From Casuarina equisetifolia (Eukaryota > Streptophyta > Magnoliopsida > Fagales > Casuarinaceae): DNA of 64,000 bases. The first letter of the stretch is position 1. Each line of letters opens with the position of its first letter. The DNA lies in contig CM052354.1 of assembly GCA_028551475.1 (NCBI GenBank), positions 10,995,172 through 11,059,171 on the forward strand, in the 5' to 3' direction. Shown in pieces: positions 1 through 11,370 of the stretch. Below the pieces are notes generated by a model. The model did no database searches and was not told where the DNA came from. It saw only the letters and a program-made list of their open reading frames with translations. A program made the translations under genes and the position numbers.

Positions 1-660
1 TGACTGAAGCCAGATTTCAGAATCAAGAAGTGAGCTTTCAAAGACAAGAAGCTTCAATCTGAAGATTAGAGGTGTAGATGAGTCAACTGATTAACATGAT
101 CTTAGAGAGTCAAGAGCATCATTTGCCTTGCGATATGGAGAAAAGTCTTATAGATACCGTAGAAGCAATAACCTTAATGAGTGGCAAGCAAGTGAGAGAC
201 AATGATGCTAACAATGAGGTTGTCAAAGATATGGATAAGGATGTCAGCATGCAACTTGAAGAGGCACCTAGGAGCAAACTAATTCTAGAAAATCCTAAGC
301 CTTTTATGCCTCCAGCTCCATCTCCCCCAAGATTCCAGCAACGTAAAAAAGATAAGTAGTTTTTGGAATTCCTTAATATATCTTTAAAATTACACATTAA
401 CATTCCTTTTACAGATGCTCCAGTTCAATTGCTTAATTATGCAAAACTTTTGAAAGAGATACTGGAGAACAAAAGGAAGCTGGAAATATATGAAACAGTA
501 GTGTTGATTGTAGAATGCTCAACCATTATGCAACACAAGCTGTCTCCAAAACTATTGGAGTTCCACCTTCCTTGAGCAACAATGTGGAGGATAGTTTGGC
601 TAAAAACTATAAAGCCAGCGCTTCTTGAGAGACAACCCAAACATTTTTGTTTTAGTCTTT
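1..660 (+). pseudogene. Ty3/gypsy gag-protease remnant
   Basis: A single reading frame from 78 to 575 is interrupted by one TAG at 357-359. Before the stop it reads an acidic linker and a proline-rich stretch (PPAPSPPRF), and after it LHINIPFTDA and a KLLKEILENKRKLE helix. That order (Pro-rich, then the LHINIPF block, then the ILxxKRKLE block) is typical of the region just upstream of the protease in plant Athila/Tat-like gypsy polyproteins. The frame ends near KLSPKL, where the protease should begin, and no RT or integrase follows, so this is a truncated dead copy running in from the left window edge. The family assignment is recognition of conserved blocks, not a search. Confidence 0.7.
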
Positions 661-769
661 TGTTAGAAGTTTGTCACCACATTTTCCTCACAGCTCTACA
701 TTGATATAACCTACAATCAAGGGAGTTTCCTTATTCCTTCTTTATTATTGCTTTATTTTCTTTTTGCAT

Positions 770-2090
770 CGAGGACAATGCTTCATTCAAGTTTGGGGGT
801 AAGGAAAGAAACTTTGTGCTAAATCTAATTTTTAAATTTTTCGTAGTGATTCTTAGGAAGGTGTAGATTTTGTTCAAACCTGCAATTGTCTGCAATTATG
901 ATGTGAGTTAAGTGTGATTCTGATTATGTTGATTTATCTATTAAGCACTAAAAGTTTGCAAGTTTTTTGAAATTGTGTATCTCTAAAGAACATTCATGTA
1001 AAGTGTGTAATTTTCTTGGATCTCACCTGGATTTTAGAATTTGTTTGATTTCCTCTTGAGGTGAAATCCTAGGCTGCATCTATCTACGAAAATGATTTAG
1101 GCCATTTTTGGATCATTTAAGCCTTTCAAGCCAACCTTGTTTATTTATCCCCAATCACCCTACTAAGCCTTGTTCTTATCCTGATTTTGTTGAATGATAC
1201 CTGAATATATATCTCATAGCCCTTTTGATTAATCTATTATATTGTCTCATGCCCATGAACATATTGACTTCTGGTGTACAAGTATTTGAGCATAAGAAAA
1301 GTCGAGAGGAAGGATGTAATATAGGAAGAAGTTGATTGCAATGATTATGTAGCATAATATGTTACTTTTACAAATGTAAAAAAAAAAAAAAAAAAGAATT
1401 GAAAGAAGTACATCATTGCTTTAGAATGGGATGATCTTATCATTCTTTATTTGATTTAAGCCACTTAATTTTCTAAAATAGGCTATAAAGCATAGCAATT
1501 GAATACTATTAGCAAGATAAGATTATGGTGACTGCATTTCTAGTACTTTTACTTGCTTTATTAATGCAAGCATCATTGTGGCTTTTGTGAGTGTAAAAAT
1601 CCAAGTGAAATCAAGCATTTTTGGATGGAAAAGAATAAGAGAAGTAGTGATAGAAAGATTGTTTGTGAGGAGCAAAAAAAAAAAGTAAAAAGTGACAAAA
1701 GTTTAAATTAGATCTTAGAAAGCAATGTGTTCATAGGTGAATTAAGCCTAAATGACTTTCATCTTACCCCCAGCCCAGTCTTACATTACAAGCTTATAAA
1801 AATCCTATTGATTCTTGGTTAGATGATTGGCTTACATTAGTGGAAAGATGAATGAAAAGCAAACCTATGAGGTTTGGTTAAGGATTTTGAGAGATTGCAT
1901 ATTAATGTGGATCTATTTGGAGTGCATATAGTTGAAAAGATGAGGACTCACACACACACGTGGTCAACATAGTTAAGAGTTTATCTTATCTTATGAAACA
2001 ATTATGGTGTTTGGATGAAAGTTATATTTTTCTTTGAATTATTAAGTTGAAAAATTAGGGGAGAATTTCATGAAGGTATTTTGTCTAAAG
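770..2090 (+). repeat. Gypsy 3' non-coding region, copy A of an inverted pair
   Basis: It begins just after an element-like phrase (cgaggacaatg... aagtttgggggt, a purine-rich tract typical of the 3' end of Athila-like gypsy elements). It matches the reverse complement of about 6095-7455. Shared blocks include the start (caagtttg... tactaaatct versus tgctaaatct), ctcatgcccatgaacat near 1247 versus 6997, and the CA-repeat block near 1940 versus 6235. Similarity is clearly diverged by eye and includes indels. It probably holds the 3' LTR or the tail of the element represented by the gag-protease remnant upstream. No gene is seen in it. Confidence 0.6.
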
Positions 2091-3783
2091 CATATGGTTG
2101 AAATTTAAATGCAAGTGAACAAAACATGCATAGTTAGAGCCATCCAAGTGCTCCTCAAATGGTGGAGAAGACACAATGGTTGAGGCCACAAGAGGTGCCA
2201 ACAACTTTGTAGAAGGCTAGGTTATGGTTGAAAGGCATATATTTGAGGATGAGGCAGCCATGGACGATCAAAGAAGAAGGCTTTCACTAACTAAATGACT
2301 AATACCAAGTTAGAAAACAAAATATCATTGATTACAATTTGGCTAAAAAATAAGAATAAAGAAACAAAGAATGATATCTACAATTTTCTTTGATTTTTTC
2401 TCCTTGGAGTTTAATTGATTACATAGGTGATATTTATACAAATTTTTCAATCCAATCCAATCTATGCTAACGTGGGTGACACTCATGACATGGTAGAAAA
2501 CTAGAGATTTAACAATAATTAATTTATGGCTTGAACTTCCAAACTAAGATGTGTTGCCAATAAATAGTATCACTATATATAACTAGTACTTAAAATTCAT
2601 CATGCAAAGTTAATGACATGTTAACTTTATCATGATTATAGCAACGAGAAAGGGTGGCTTAGTATGCCAATATCAAACAAGCTTTTAAGTAATAACTTTC
2701 AACAAGCAAATCTAGTGACTATTAAAAACATATTAAACTATTACATTCTGAAACCAAAATCAAAAGAATATTTTTGTTTCCTACTTTTATGGAAAAGCAA
2801 AGTAATTTATGTCAAACCAATATGAAACAAAAATTCCTTATCAAAAATCATGCCAAACATGTCCTTATAATCTAGTGATGACCTCTCTTTCATGTAAAAT
2901 ACCCAAGGTTTATTTTAATCCTTGTGAAGAAAATCTTGAGAACTTGTAAGAACTTATTACAATTTATAGGTTGCACTTCTCTAACCAATGAAATTTTGCC
3001 TTTATGTGCTTAGTTTTTGCAACAATAGTCATGTTGTCTAAGTTTTTACTATTAAATCTTCTTTTACTTCTTTCATTTAAAATTTGATACAATTTAGTTT
3101 TGAAGTATATATTTAGCAGTTTTGCTATAATACTTTTACTTTTAACAATCTTAGTCATCTAATGTACCTTTTTATTCTATTGTTAAATTCTTTGGGATAG
3201 TCCATTCATACTTAGTAAAGTCTTCCAAATGCAATTAATGAACTTGTAGCTAAAGTCATTAAATTATATTCATATTGCAAAAAGTTTGCTTTTGAAAGGA
3301 ATAATACATTTCTTAAAATGGTTTGAACAATTATGAGAATAGAAATTTACAATATACTTGAGTAATCTAGAGTTTTTTTTTTCTTTCAAGTTCATAGTTG
3401 AAATTCTAATCCTAATGAAATGTTTACAAATTTATAATTTTTTAGGCAAAGCCATTTCTCCTAAAATATTTTAGAAACCAAAGTTAACAAGAGCAAACAT
3501 CATAATGTCTTATGTCCCTTATAGTCTCTTCTCATTAGATTTTCTCATACTTTCCCTCTTATCAAATATGTATCTCATGAATTCTCTCATTAACTAGAAT
3601 CCATGAAAGGGGTTCTCTCCAACCATTAGCCTCTAAAAGGGAGTCTCTCTATTTCTCCATTAGGTTTCTCTATACTTTTCTTATTTATAGAGAAACCATA
3701 TATAAATTCTAATTGCATACCCTCCTCACTATAATATACCTTACCATAATAGCAAATATCCTTTTAATAGATTATATTCTCAT
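2091..3783. other. AT-rich intergenic stretch, no gene seen
   Basis: The sequence is AT-rich with short frames only. The phrase near 2690-2780 (aagcaaatctagtgactatt... ttaaactattacattct) is resembled again near 10567-10640 and near 12425, so part of it is a dispersed intergenic repeat. I see no recognisable protein, RNA gene or element border. Confidence 0.4.
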
Positions 3784-4185
3784 ATGCCTAATACTAGGAG
3801 CCCACAATTTGGGAAAGCACATTGTGTAAGTTTTAGAGCTTACATATACAATGACATTGATATTGATAGCACATTCACCAAGACCAAGCAGTGTAATTGT
3901 CCAAGGTCTTATTTTTCAAGGGATGGCAATCTCACCCTTCTAGATCTCCAAACCTTCATTACTTTGACAACAACTACTTTAAGGACATTCTTAGCAAGAA
4001 AGGTCTTCTCTACTTTGATCAAGAATTTTTCAATGGAGTTTCCACTAATTCACTGGTTCAAACTTGCAATAATGACACTTAGACCTTCAATTATGACTAT
4101 CTATACAATGATCAAAATGGAAGACAAAAGGTCCCTTACTTAATCAAGTGATGAGACTAGAAAGAATTGCAAGAAGAAAAATTAA
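3784..4185 (+). pseudogene. Class III peroxidase pseudogene, last exon
   Basis: The frame opening at 3784 reads FGKAHCVSFRAYIYND, then CPRS and LLDLQT. This is the stretch following the proximal haem histidine in secretory plant peroxidases. The frame then shifts, and from about 3960 another frame gives YFDNNYFKDILSKKGLLY and FFNG-STNSLVQT, the next conserved blocks. After a TAG the reading returns to the first frame for MIKMEDKRSLT (the AMIKMGDISPLTG-like block). A short final piece reads RKNCKKKN and stop at 4183-4185, the expected C-terminus. At least two frameshifts and one stop make it non-functional. Upstream exons with the catalytic histidine and arginine are not visible. Confidence 0.85.
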
Positions 4186-4259
4186 TGGAGATGAATGAAT
4201 CATGTCTACTAACACATGAAGTGCCCAAATTATTATGTAATGTAAATAAATGAAAATTA

Positions 4260-4500
4260 AAAAAAAATTGAAACCCTTGGCTACTACTTAACCTTTATAC
4301 TACTCAATAATCGTATCTACATCCTATTTCATTTGATATATACCCATTTATATTTGATGGGGTTCCTCCATTTAAGCAACTCGATAGTCTCTCAAGTCCC
4401 ATTTGCCTTCAAAGCTTGTAACTCATGTTCCATGGCATCTTACCAATGAGGTTTTTTAATCACTTTATGATGATAAATATGTTTAGTGATAGGTGAAATG
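4260..4500 (-). pseudogene. Ty1/copia reverse transcriptase scrap
   Basis: The reverse strand reads KKPHW-stop-DAMEHELQALKANGT, a stop, then IKYKWVYIK. These are the first conserved blocks of copia reverse transcriptase (the PxW..AM..E...L..N.TW and YKWVYKIK motifs). The intact-phrase counterpart on the other strand of this window is at 23120-23250. Several stops lie in frame and nothing of the YVDD region follows downstream, so this is a small decayed fragment, probably flanked by more copia debris up to about 4830. Confidence 0.7.
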
Positions 4501-6094
4501 GAAGCAGTGAAACATTGGTTAGAAGATGGCAAATGTGCATAAGATAGGTGAGATTAGAGAGGATATAAGGAAAGGCCACTCTCTATGGTAGCAAGTGTCA
4601 AATGAATAAACTCTTTAATCCAATTAGGTGCTTTGGTGGTTAAAGTGGAGTGAAAGAGAGGTGGATCAAAAAGCTCAACAAGGCAAGGAGCAGGAGTTTG
4701 TAATTCATCATTAAAGAATATATTAGGTGGCTTAGCAAATGGTGGTAGATGGATGATATTTGTAGATTTCTAAATACAAATAAACTTGTCAAACAAATAG
4801 GGTAATGATAAAAATGTGTATCATCCCACATAAGTTAATGATTACTAGACTAATTAAGTACTAATAGTAAAAAATCCTAAAGTTTATCTAACAAATCACA
4901 ATGGTTAAGAATGAATTAAAAGCGATATTCTTCAAAGTAGAATTTCACAACCAAAAATAATTAAATTTGATTGAGTAAAATATAATTTAAGAAATATGTT
5001 AAAGCATCTTATTTCATCATAACTAGTAGATATGAATTTTAAGAGTTTATACCCACAAGAACAACAATATCTATGTGATGAAAGAACTTTCTATTTTATA
5101 TACTATCTTATGTCTAAGTATAAGAAACCTACTCAATTTATTAATCTACTATATCTCTATATGAATTGAAATAAATAGAAGTGCATTAGAATCAATGAAT
5201 ATTCAAGGTTTACAATGAATATTTTGATTATTTTATTACCAAAAGTTACACAAATAACATGGTATATCTCTATCCACATTTAATTTATGGCTAATCTTAT
5301 AAGGAAAAAATGAATATTATTACTTATCACTCTCAAACATGTACATCAAATCATTCAAATGGTGGCTAATTACTTAAAAGCATTAAGCACAATAATATAT
5401 AACTCACATTAATATAATCTCTTGTAGAATACAAAACTCATATAATTCATATTATCATGGTTAGGTTACATCTTAGCCCTAAGAAAAGAAACTTGGAACA
5501 TAATAAGGGAAAAAAAATAATAATGATAATAATTAAACCAAGCATCTTGAATTGAAGAACAAGATGTTTGTCAACACTTTTGTCTTATTTTTAAGAAATC
5601 CTTGAATTCTCAACCTTTCTCTTGGATTGTGCATTAAACTTTTCATTCTTTTCTTTTTGGTTTCCTCCTTTCTATTAAATAGAGTTTAGGATTTAGACTT
5701 ATCTCTAACTCTAGTATAGGTGGGTTTTGAATTCCTACAATGATTAAGTTTTGACTAGTTCAAATCCTAGGCCTTATATATAAGAAATAATAAAACAAAC
5801 AACAATATAAAAATAATAATAATCAACCAAAGCTAAAGCCTATCTTGACTCTCTTAGTCTTGACATTCTACCCATATTTTGCTATGCAATAAACATGAAG
5901 TTCTCCAAATTCATCATTTCTCTCTGTATGTCCTTATGCTATATAAATAAGCTCAAGTAAATAAAGGAGAATTCAAATATTTTTCACAAACATTACCTTA
6001 TTTGTTACCTAATATAAGGAAAATAATTCTATAAAAATAAAGTTATTAAAACCCTCAAACTTAACATTTTACTAGTCCTTTAACAAAAGTAATA
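4501..6094. other. AT-rich stretch with probable retroelement debris
   Basis: No gene is seen. The reverse strand near 6040-6090 carries a phrase (ggactagtaaaatgttaagtttgaggg) like the purine-rich tract common near the 3' end of plant gypsy elements. The right part may therefore belong to the inverted gypsy copy that follows. The rest is AT-rich with only short frames. Confidence 0.35.
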
Positions 6095-6500
6095 AATAAC
6101 ACATGTTGAAGACAAAACCTCCTCCATGACATTCTCCCTTTTTTTTTTCTTCACAATCCAAAGAAAAACATAACTCTTATCTAAACACCAAAGTCGGTCC
6201 ATAAGGTAAGCTTAACTATAGCTATGTGAACCATGTGTGTGTTTGTATGTATGAGTCCCAATCTTTTCAATTATGTGCACTCTAGATAAATCCACACAAC
6301 CTTTTAAAGAAATTTGATCAAATCTTATAAGTTCACTTTTCATTCATCTCTCCACTAATATAAGCTAATCATCTAACCAAGAATTAATAAGACTTTCCCT
6401 AACTTGTAATGTAAGGTTGAGCCAATGGTTAGATAAAGGTAAATTTAACTCAAATCACCTATCAACACATTGATTTCTAAGATCTAACCAAAGCTCATGC

Positions 6501-6507
<7 letters not shown>

Positions 6508-6531
<24 letters not shown>
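6508..6531. repeat. (CT)n microsatellite
   Basis: An uninterrupted CT dinucleotide run of about 12 units lies in the gypsy-derived repeat. Confidence 0.95.
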
Positions 6532-6570
6532 TTTCCCCCTTGTTTTGAAAAAGAAAAAGAAAAAAAAAAA

Positions 6571-6950
6571 AGAAATGAACAAAACACCCTACACAATTAT
6601 AACAATCAACTTGTTTCCATGTTCCACATTTTCACTCCTTCAAGATAATGTTTCTACCACCATTATCCTCATTCTTTATTTTTAGAAATGAACAATACAC
6701 CCAACACAATCATAAAAATCAACTTCTTTCCATGGTTAAACCTTATCCTCATTATTTTTCTTTTTCTTTTTTCTTTTTAAGAAACAAACAATACACTGCA
6801 CATAATCATCACAATTAACTTCTTATTATGCTCCACCTTACCCTTCTTTTATTCAATCTTTTTTTTTATCCTTTTAGAAATGAATAATACACCTCACATA
6901 ATCATAGCAGTCAACTTCTTTTCACACTCCATACTTCCTCTTAAACTTCT
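6571..6950. repeat. Four diverged ~100-bp tandem repeats
   Basis: Units start near 6571, 6684, 6781 and 6877. Each opens with gaaatgaacaaNacac, then a -acaatcat..caa(c/t)ttctt- block, then a -ctccacctt- block. Spacing is 113, 97 and 96 bp. The units are visibly diverged, so the array is not recent. Confidence 0.8.
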
Positions 6951-7443
6951 ATTATGTTTAAATAAATTTTTATTCTAAGAATTAACATGTTGATGGGCAT
7001 GAGATGATGATACAATTTAGTAAAAAGTAAAATACAAAATATGTGGGTGTCATTTAAAAATTAGATAAAAATTAAGGCTCAATGGGGTAATTGGTAATTA
7101 ATAAACAAGATGGTCTACGTGATGCATTCAGTTTGTTGAAACTTAAGAAAACTTAAGATTTTGTCTTGAGAGAAAATCAAACAAATTTTAATATTCAGGT
7201 GAAGATTTAAAAAAATCACATACTTTACATGAATGTTCTCTAAAAATACACAACTCACAAGTTAAGAACTTTTAGTGCTTAATAGGTGAATCAATATAAT
7301 TAGAATCACATTTAACTCACATCCCAATTGCAAGTTTAAACAAGTTTTAAATCTCCCTCATAATCACCAAGAATTCACAAGGGATGCAATGATGACACAA
7401 TAGATTTTCAAATCAGATTTAGTACAAAATTTCTTCTCTCAAC

Positions 7444-8125
7444 TCAAACTTGAATAAAGCCAAAAAAAAAAAACCAAACCGGTGAAAAATCGTGTTCTGG
7501 TTTCTTTTGAAGTACTGCAGCAACCTCAAAAAATGCTGACTCCTCATTGGCAGTCAGCTCTAAACTGTGATGTTCTGGAATTGGCGGCAAGCGAATCCCA
7601 TCTTTGCAAGACTTGAAGCTAGCATCCATGTTTTAAGACTGGTTGGGAGGATTCGCATGGCGGATAGGTTTTGTGCATTAATCCCTCCAAGGCTTCCGAA
7701 GGTCTGTTTGATTCCATAACCTTAGATTTTTCTTGTGAGCGAGACTCGCCTACTCACCAAAGTAAACGTGCTGTTCCAGATTCACTTTGAACTACTATTT
7801 CTTACTGCAGAAGAATTTTCTAAGGCATTTTGTCGAGCACTTTTAGTGCCACCCGCAGATGGGTCCTTCTCCACCCACTACTTGTGAACATTCACATAAG
7901 GATCAAGAACGTATGTGCTAGTGCTTCGATCATTCCTTTTTGGCTTCGTATTAGTAGATTTTGACGAGGCTTCTTGACTAAGTTTCTTGGAGCTCCGATT
8001 ACACTGCTGAGATCCAAGCCCCTGCAGTCGACACTCCGAACAGTAGCCCAATTTATTTTCGCAAACAATTCCTTGACAGAACGGAGCTCGATTTCCTCTT
8101 GAAACACAAAAAATCAACCGTAAGG
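7444..8125 (-). pseudogene. Unrecognised decayed coding-like segment
   Basis: The minus strand has coding texture but no single long frame. One frame from about 8125 reads a cysteine-containing stretch (CSECRLQGL), then a Ser/Lys-rich stretch and YVLDPYVNV. After one TAG it continues in the same frame (KDPSAGGTKSARQN) until a stop near 7786. Further coding-like text follows in other frames (ESNRPSEALEGLMHKTYPPC, then MDASFKSCKDGIRLPPIP at 7629). Base composition is more even than the AT-rich surroundings. I do not recognise a family. It could be exons of a dead host gene or a captured fragment. Confidence 0.35.
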
Positions 8126-8559
8126 GACTTGGAAAGGTCCATCTTAAAACAAAGTCCAGCAAAATGTTCTCGTTCTTAAATCAGAGCACAAAAACCTACC
8201 CACCTGATTCCCAATTTTTTCCAGCGCCCCCGGCTTATGCCCCGGCGGGGGTAACAAAGGAAGTTGGATCCAAAGAGCTGCTACAGTTGGATCTCCAACG
8301 GAATAATAAAAACCGAAAATCGTACGTGAAGACCATTTTACCACAGGTTCTACCCATTTTCATTTTTGCCCTTACTAGTCATTAACATCCACACCGAAGT
8401 TTCCACTTTTTCTTTTTTGTAGTGTTACACAGATTCCGCCTCTCAATGGTCGTTGTAAGATGGTCGTTGTAAGAGGGTGGTGATGAGATTGGCTTAATGA
8501 ATAATCCCTCGTTGTAATAATGGTCGTGCGCTTAACAAAATTTGCGGAGCCGCATTTGT

Positions 8560-8825
8560 TATCTAGAAAGGCTCTTTCATATGAAAAGTGGACGTAGTAG
8601 CGTTAACGAAGAATCTGCTTTTGAGGAAAATGGCGTGAAGAGCAGAGACCAATACCTATTTTGTTTGCGGTAACGCTAAATGCTTTTCGGAACGGATCCC
8701 AGCAAACAAAGACCGCGAGAATCTGTGACTAACGAGAAATGGTATGTGAAAGACAGATGCTGAGAAAAGAGATTCTCAAAACTTTCTGAATCTAAGCCAT
8801 GAGGAGAAATGCTACAAAGAATGTT
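8560..8825. repeat. TNL-flank-like fragment with a C-JID scrap
   Basis: Two short matches to the TNL locus at 35-59 kb lie close together. Near 8630, ggcgtgaagagcagagacc resembles gcgtgaaaagcggagaccc at 59010 and 59180 (upstream of the TNL start codon). Near 8772-8815, actttctgaatctaagccatgaggagaaatgct resembles the C-JID exon at 35650 and 53240 (gtttctgaatctaaaccatg..gagaaatgct). The pieces suggest debris of an old TNL copy. Both matches are short, so confidence is limited. Confidence 0.4.
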
Positions 8826-9089
8826 TTAGGAATTCGGAAAAATTGTCCTCAAATAATGAAGGTCAATAATCTCAGTTTATTAGTGTATAAGAATATTGAA
8901 ATTTCCAGGTTGCTTTTAAATGGACACTTTTACATAGAAAGTTGAGGTAAGTTTTAAATAGCAAAAGTAATGATTGTAAGTTTAAAACACCAAGCAACTA
9001 ACTTTATTGGCAATAAAATCCATAGACATCTACTTTTATGTTTTTTCTCCAATATGGGCCGCTAAACATCAGGTAACAGTATAGTGAAT

Positions 9090-9380
9090 CAATTAAACAT
9101 TAAAGGAGTAAGAATGAAAGAAACGGCAAAAAGGTGATAAAAATTAGATTCCAATATAGAATTTCAATAAACTACATCAAAAGAGTACTATAAAAAAATG
9201 TGTTCAAATAGAGAACTCGATAAAACCTCCCCCAATGCATGGTGCAATTGAAATTTCTTGGTTACAATCTGGCACCCTAAGCATTATTCTTTTCAAGATT
9301 GACAATATAAAAGAATGATCAATCATCAAGATAGGCGATAATGGAGAAGATATAGAAGATGTATAGTTATAAATCATTGC
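9090..9380. repeat. Direct intergenic repeat, copy 1
   Basis: This matches 11095-11370 in the same orientation at moderate divergence. Shared anchors are gatagaaattag/gataaaaattag, atagagaa(c/t)tc(g/a)ataaaa-cttcccccaat-catg, tttggcacc, and tttcaagattgacaataaaa. Nothing protein-like lies in it. Confidence 0.65.
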
Positions 9381-10944
9381 ACAAATGAAAAAGTGAAAAA
9401 GTGAAAAAGGTGAAACTGAAAGGACAGGCAAAAATAAAAGACCCATCAAAAGAATGATGGCGTCCAAACCACTCAAAACATCTTCATCCAGACCAACTAC
9501 CATGAAAAAAAATTTTATCTTTCCCGTCCAAACCACTGAAAACTGGCTAAGATAATGATAAAACAACAATTCAAAACTAAACAAATAATGATTTAAAAAA
9601 AACTAACACCAAAGTCTTCTCTAGCACACAAGAAAAGGAGATTAAACCATTGGAAATGCCGTGTGACCGCTTCACTCGGTCCATTAGGTGAGAAGACCTG
9701 TAGTGAAAGAATCCGCTTTCAGCAACCTCCAATTTTCTAGCTGGAGTCCTATCTATCACTAACCAATAAGAATCATGATCATAAGATAATGAATGGCATT
9801 ATAAAAATAAACATAAATTAAGAACACTGACTAAGCAACATATGATAAAAATCTTTTGATAAAGGCAAACCCATCATATTGGAACTCAAAAGCTATCTCA
9901 ACAATGTCTTAAGGCTCATGCCATGACCAACTAAGGAGAACAACAATATAGAACTACATTCTCTTGGTTTCCAATCAATCCAATTTTCAGGACAAAGAGC
10001 AGTTTAATTTCTCAGATCAAAACAGCATATAAAGTTGCCCAATTGAATAATTTTCTACCATTATTTTTTGTTGGACTGCTTTTCCATCACTTATTTGGCA
10101 ATCTAAATTTGCATTTCTTCACGCTTTATTCCACTGTATATGAATCCATTGAAGGAGAGGATGGAAATGGTTGGAGGATTTGGGGGAAGCAGGGGCTCTG
10201 CTCAGCAGTGAACAAGCAAAAAGCACTAATCCACAATGAGGACCCAAAAAGATGAACAATAGAATTTGGCAGCAAAACATAAGGACTAGAAAAAGAGGAA
10301 TGAGGGAACAGAGGTTCTTGCCATGTGGCCATTGCCGAATCCCCTGAAATACCGGCTATTTTATTCATTTAGCTAGTAGCCAAGTATTTGAAGAGCTTTA
10401 AGAATATAGTATACTAATAAAAATAGGCAAGTTTCATGGATACACAAGGGGTAGTTAAACTACCCCTCCCAGCCAAAAAGAAAAAGGCTAAAAAGAAACA
10501 TTTCATCATCTAAAGCTGGATTTTTTTAACACTCGGAAAGATAGCTGCGCATACTGAGATAAACAAGCAAACCTAGTAATTAATTAAAACACATTAAACC
10601 ATTTCATTCTCAAATCAAAACCAACTAGTATAATTGTGTTCCCTATCCAATCTACTGAAACACTGCATGATACATTTTCACAAACTATACAGAAATCTCT
10701 AGGTAGGTTCTAGGATACCATGAACTCGTTTACGAAAAAACTATTTCAATGAAAATAGAAAGAAAAGTTTTGAAATCTAATTTAACCTCTTTTCTCGGTC
10801 ATCATGATATCCAACAAAAAGTTTATGGTAGTGTCACTCAAACTAAAGACACCGCATTATATATTTTTCAATAGGTGCAAATACCAAATAGCCAATGTAA
10901 AGATTAGATGTAAAATACAAATCAACTTGCTTCATTAGCAGTGA
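9381..10944. other. AT-rich intergenic stretch, no gene seen
   Basis: Only short frames with no recognisable family are present. The phrase near 10500 (catcatctaaagctggattttttt) recurs near 11410, and that near 10560 recurs near 12420 and 2690, so this is built of dispersed low-copy repeats. Confidence 0.4.
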
Positions 10945-11061
10945 AATGTCGGTATACTATCGACATATACTGGTATATTTTCTTGAATACAAACCCGTAC
11001 AATGTCAGTGCAATCTATCGACATACACTGGTATGTTTTCTTGAATATGAAGCCCTACAAT
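10945..11061. repeat. Two-unit ~57-bp tandem repeat
   Basis: Each unit carries aatgtc..gt, then tatcgacata-actggtat-ttttcttgaata, then c-cc(g/t)tacaatgtca. The units are about 90% alike by eye. Confidence 0.75.
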
Positions 11062-11094
11062 GTCAAATAGAATAGTTAAAATTAATCTGCATAA

Positions 11095-11370
11095 GAACTA
11101 AAAATGAGAGTAACTACAAAAGGATGATAGAAATTAGGTGAATTCTAAAGTTCAATAAACTTCAACAATAAAGTCTACAATAAAAAGCATTTGCATATAG
11201 AGAATTCAATAAAATCTTCCCCAATACATGGGTCGTTCAAAATATTTGATTAGAATTTGGCACCTCCATCATTATTCATTTCAAGATTGACAATAAAAAA
11301 GAAAAATAAATGATCCCTCATTTGTGAAAATAGAGATAAAAACAGAAGATGTAAAAAGGTAATCATTCCA
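11095..11370. repeat. Direct intergenic repeat, copy 2
   Basis: This is the partner of 9090-9380 in the same orientation. Its right flank (tttcatcttcaaagctggatttttt near 11408) also matches sequence near 10500, so the duplicated unit is probably longer than the aligned core. Confidence 0.65.

Larger units (their letters stand above)
6095..7455 (-). repeat. Gypsy 3' non-coding region, copy B of an inverted pair
   Basis: On the minus strand this repeats, with many substitutions and indels, the sequence of 770-2090. The pairing runs from about 7450 (caagtttgagttgagagaagaa) to about 6100 (gggagaatgtcatgg). The two copies are in opposite orientation about 4 kb apart. It contains a CT microsatellite and a four-unit tandem repeat that copy A does not show, so these expanded after the copies separated. 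Confidence 0.6.

Noticed and set aside
9204..9584. 126-residue minus-strand frame
   Set aside because: Sits across an intergenic repeat, has a hydrophobic low-complexity texture and no homologous frame in the repeat partner at 11.1-11.4 kb.
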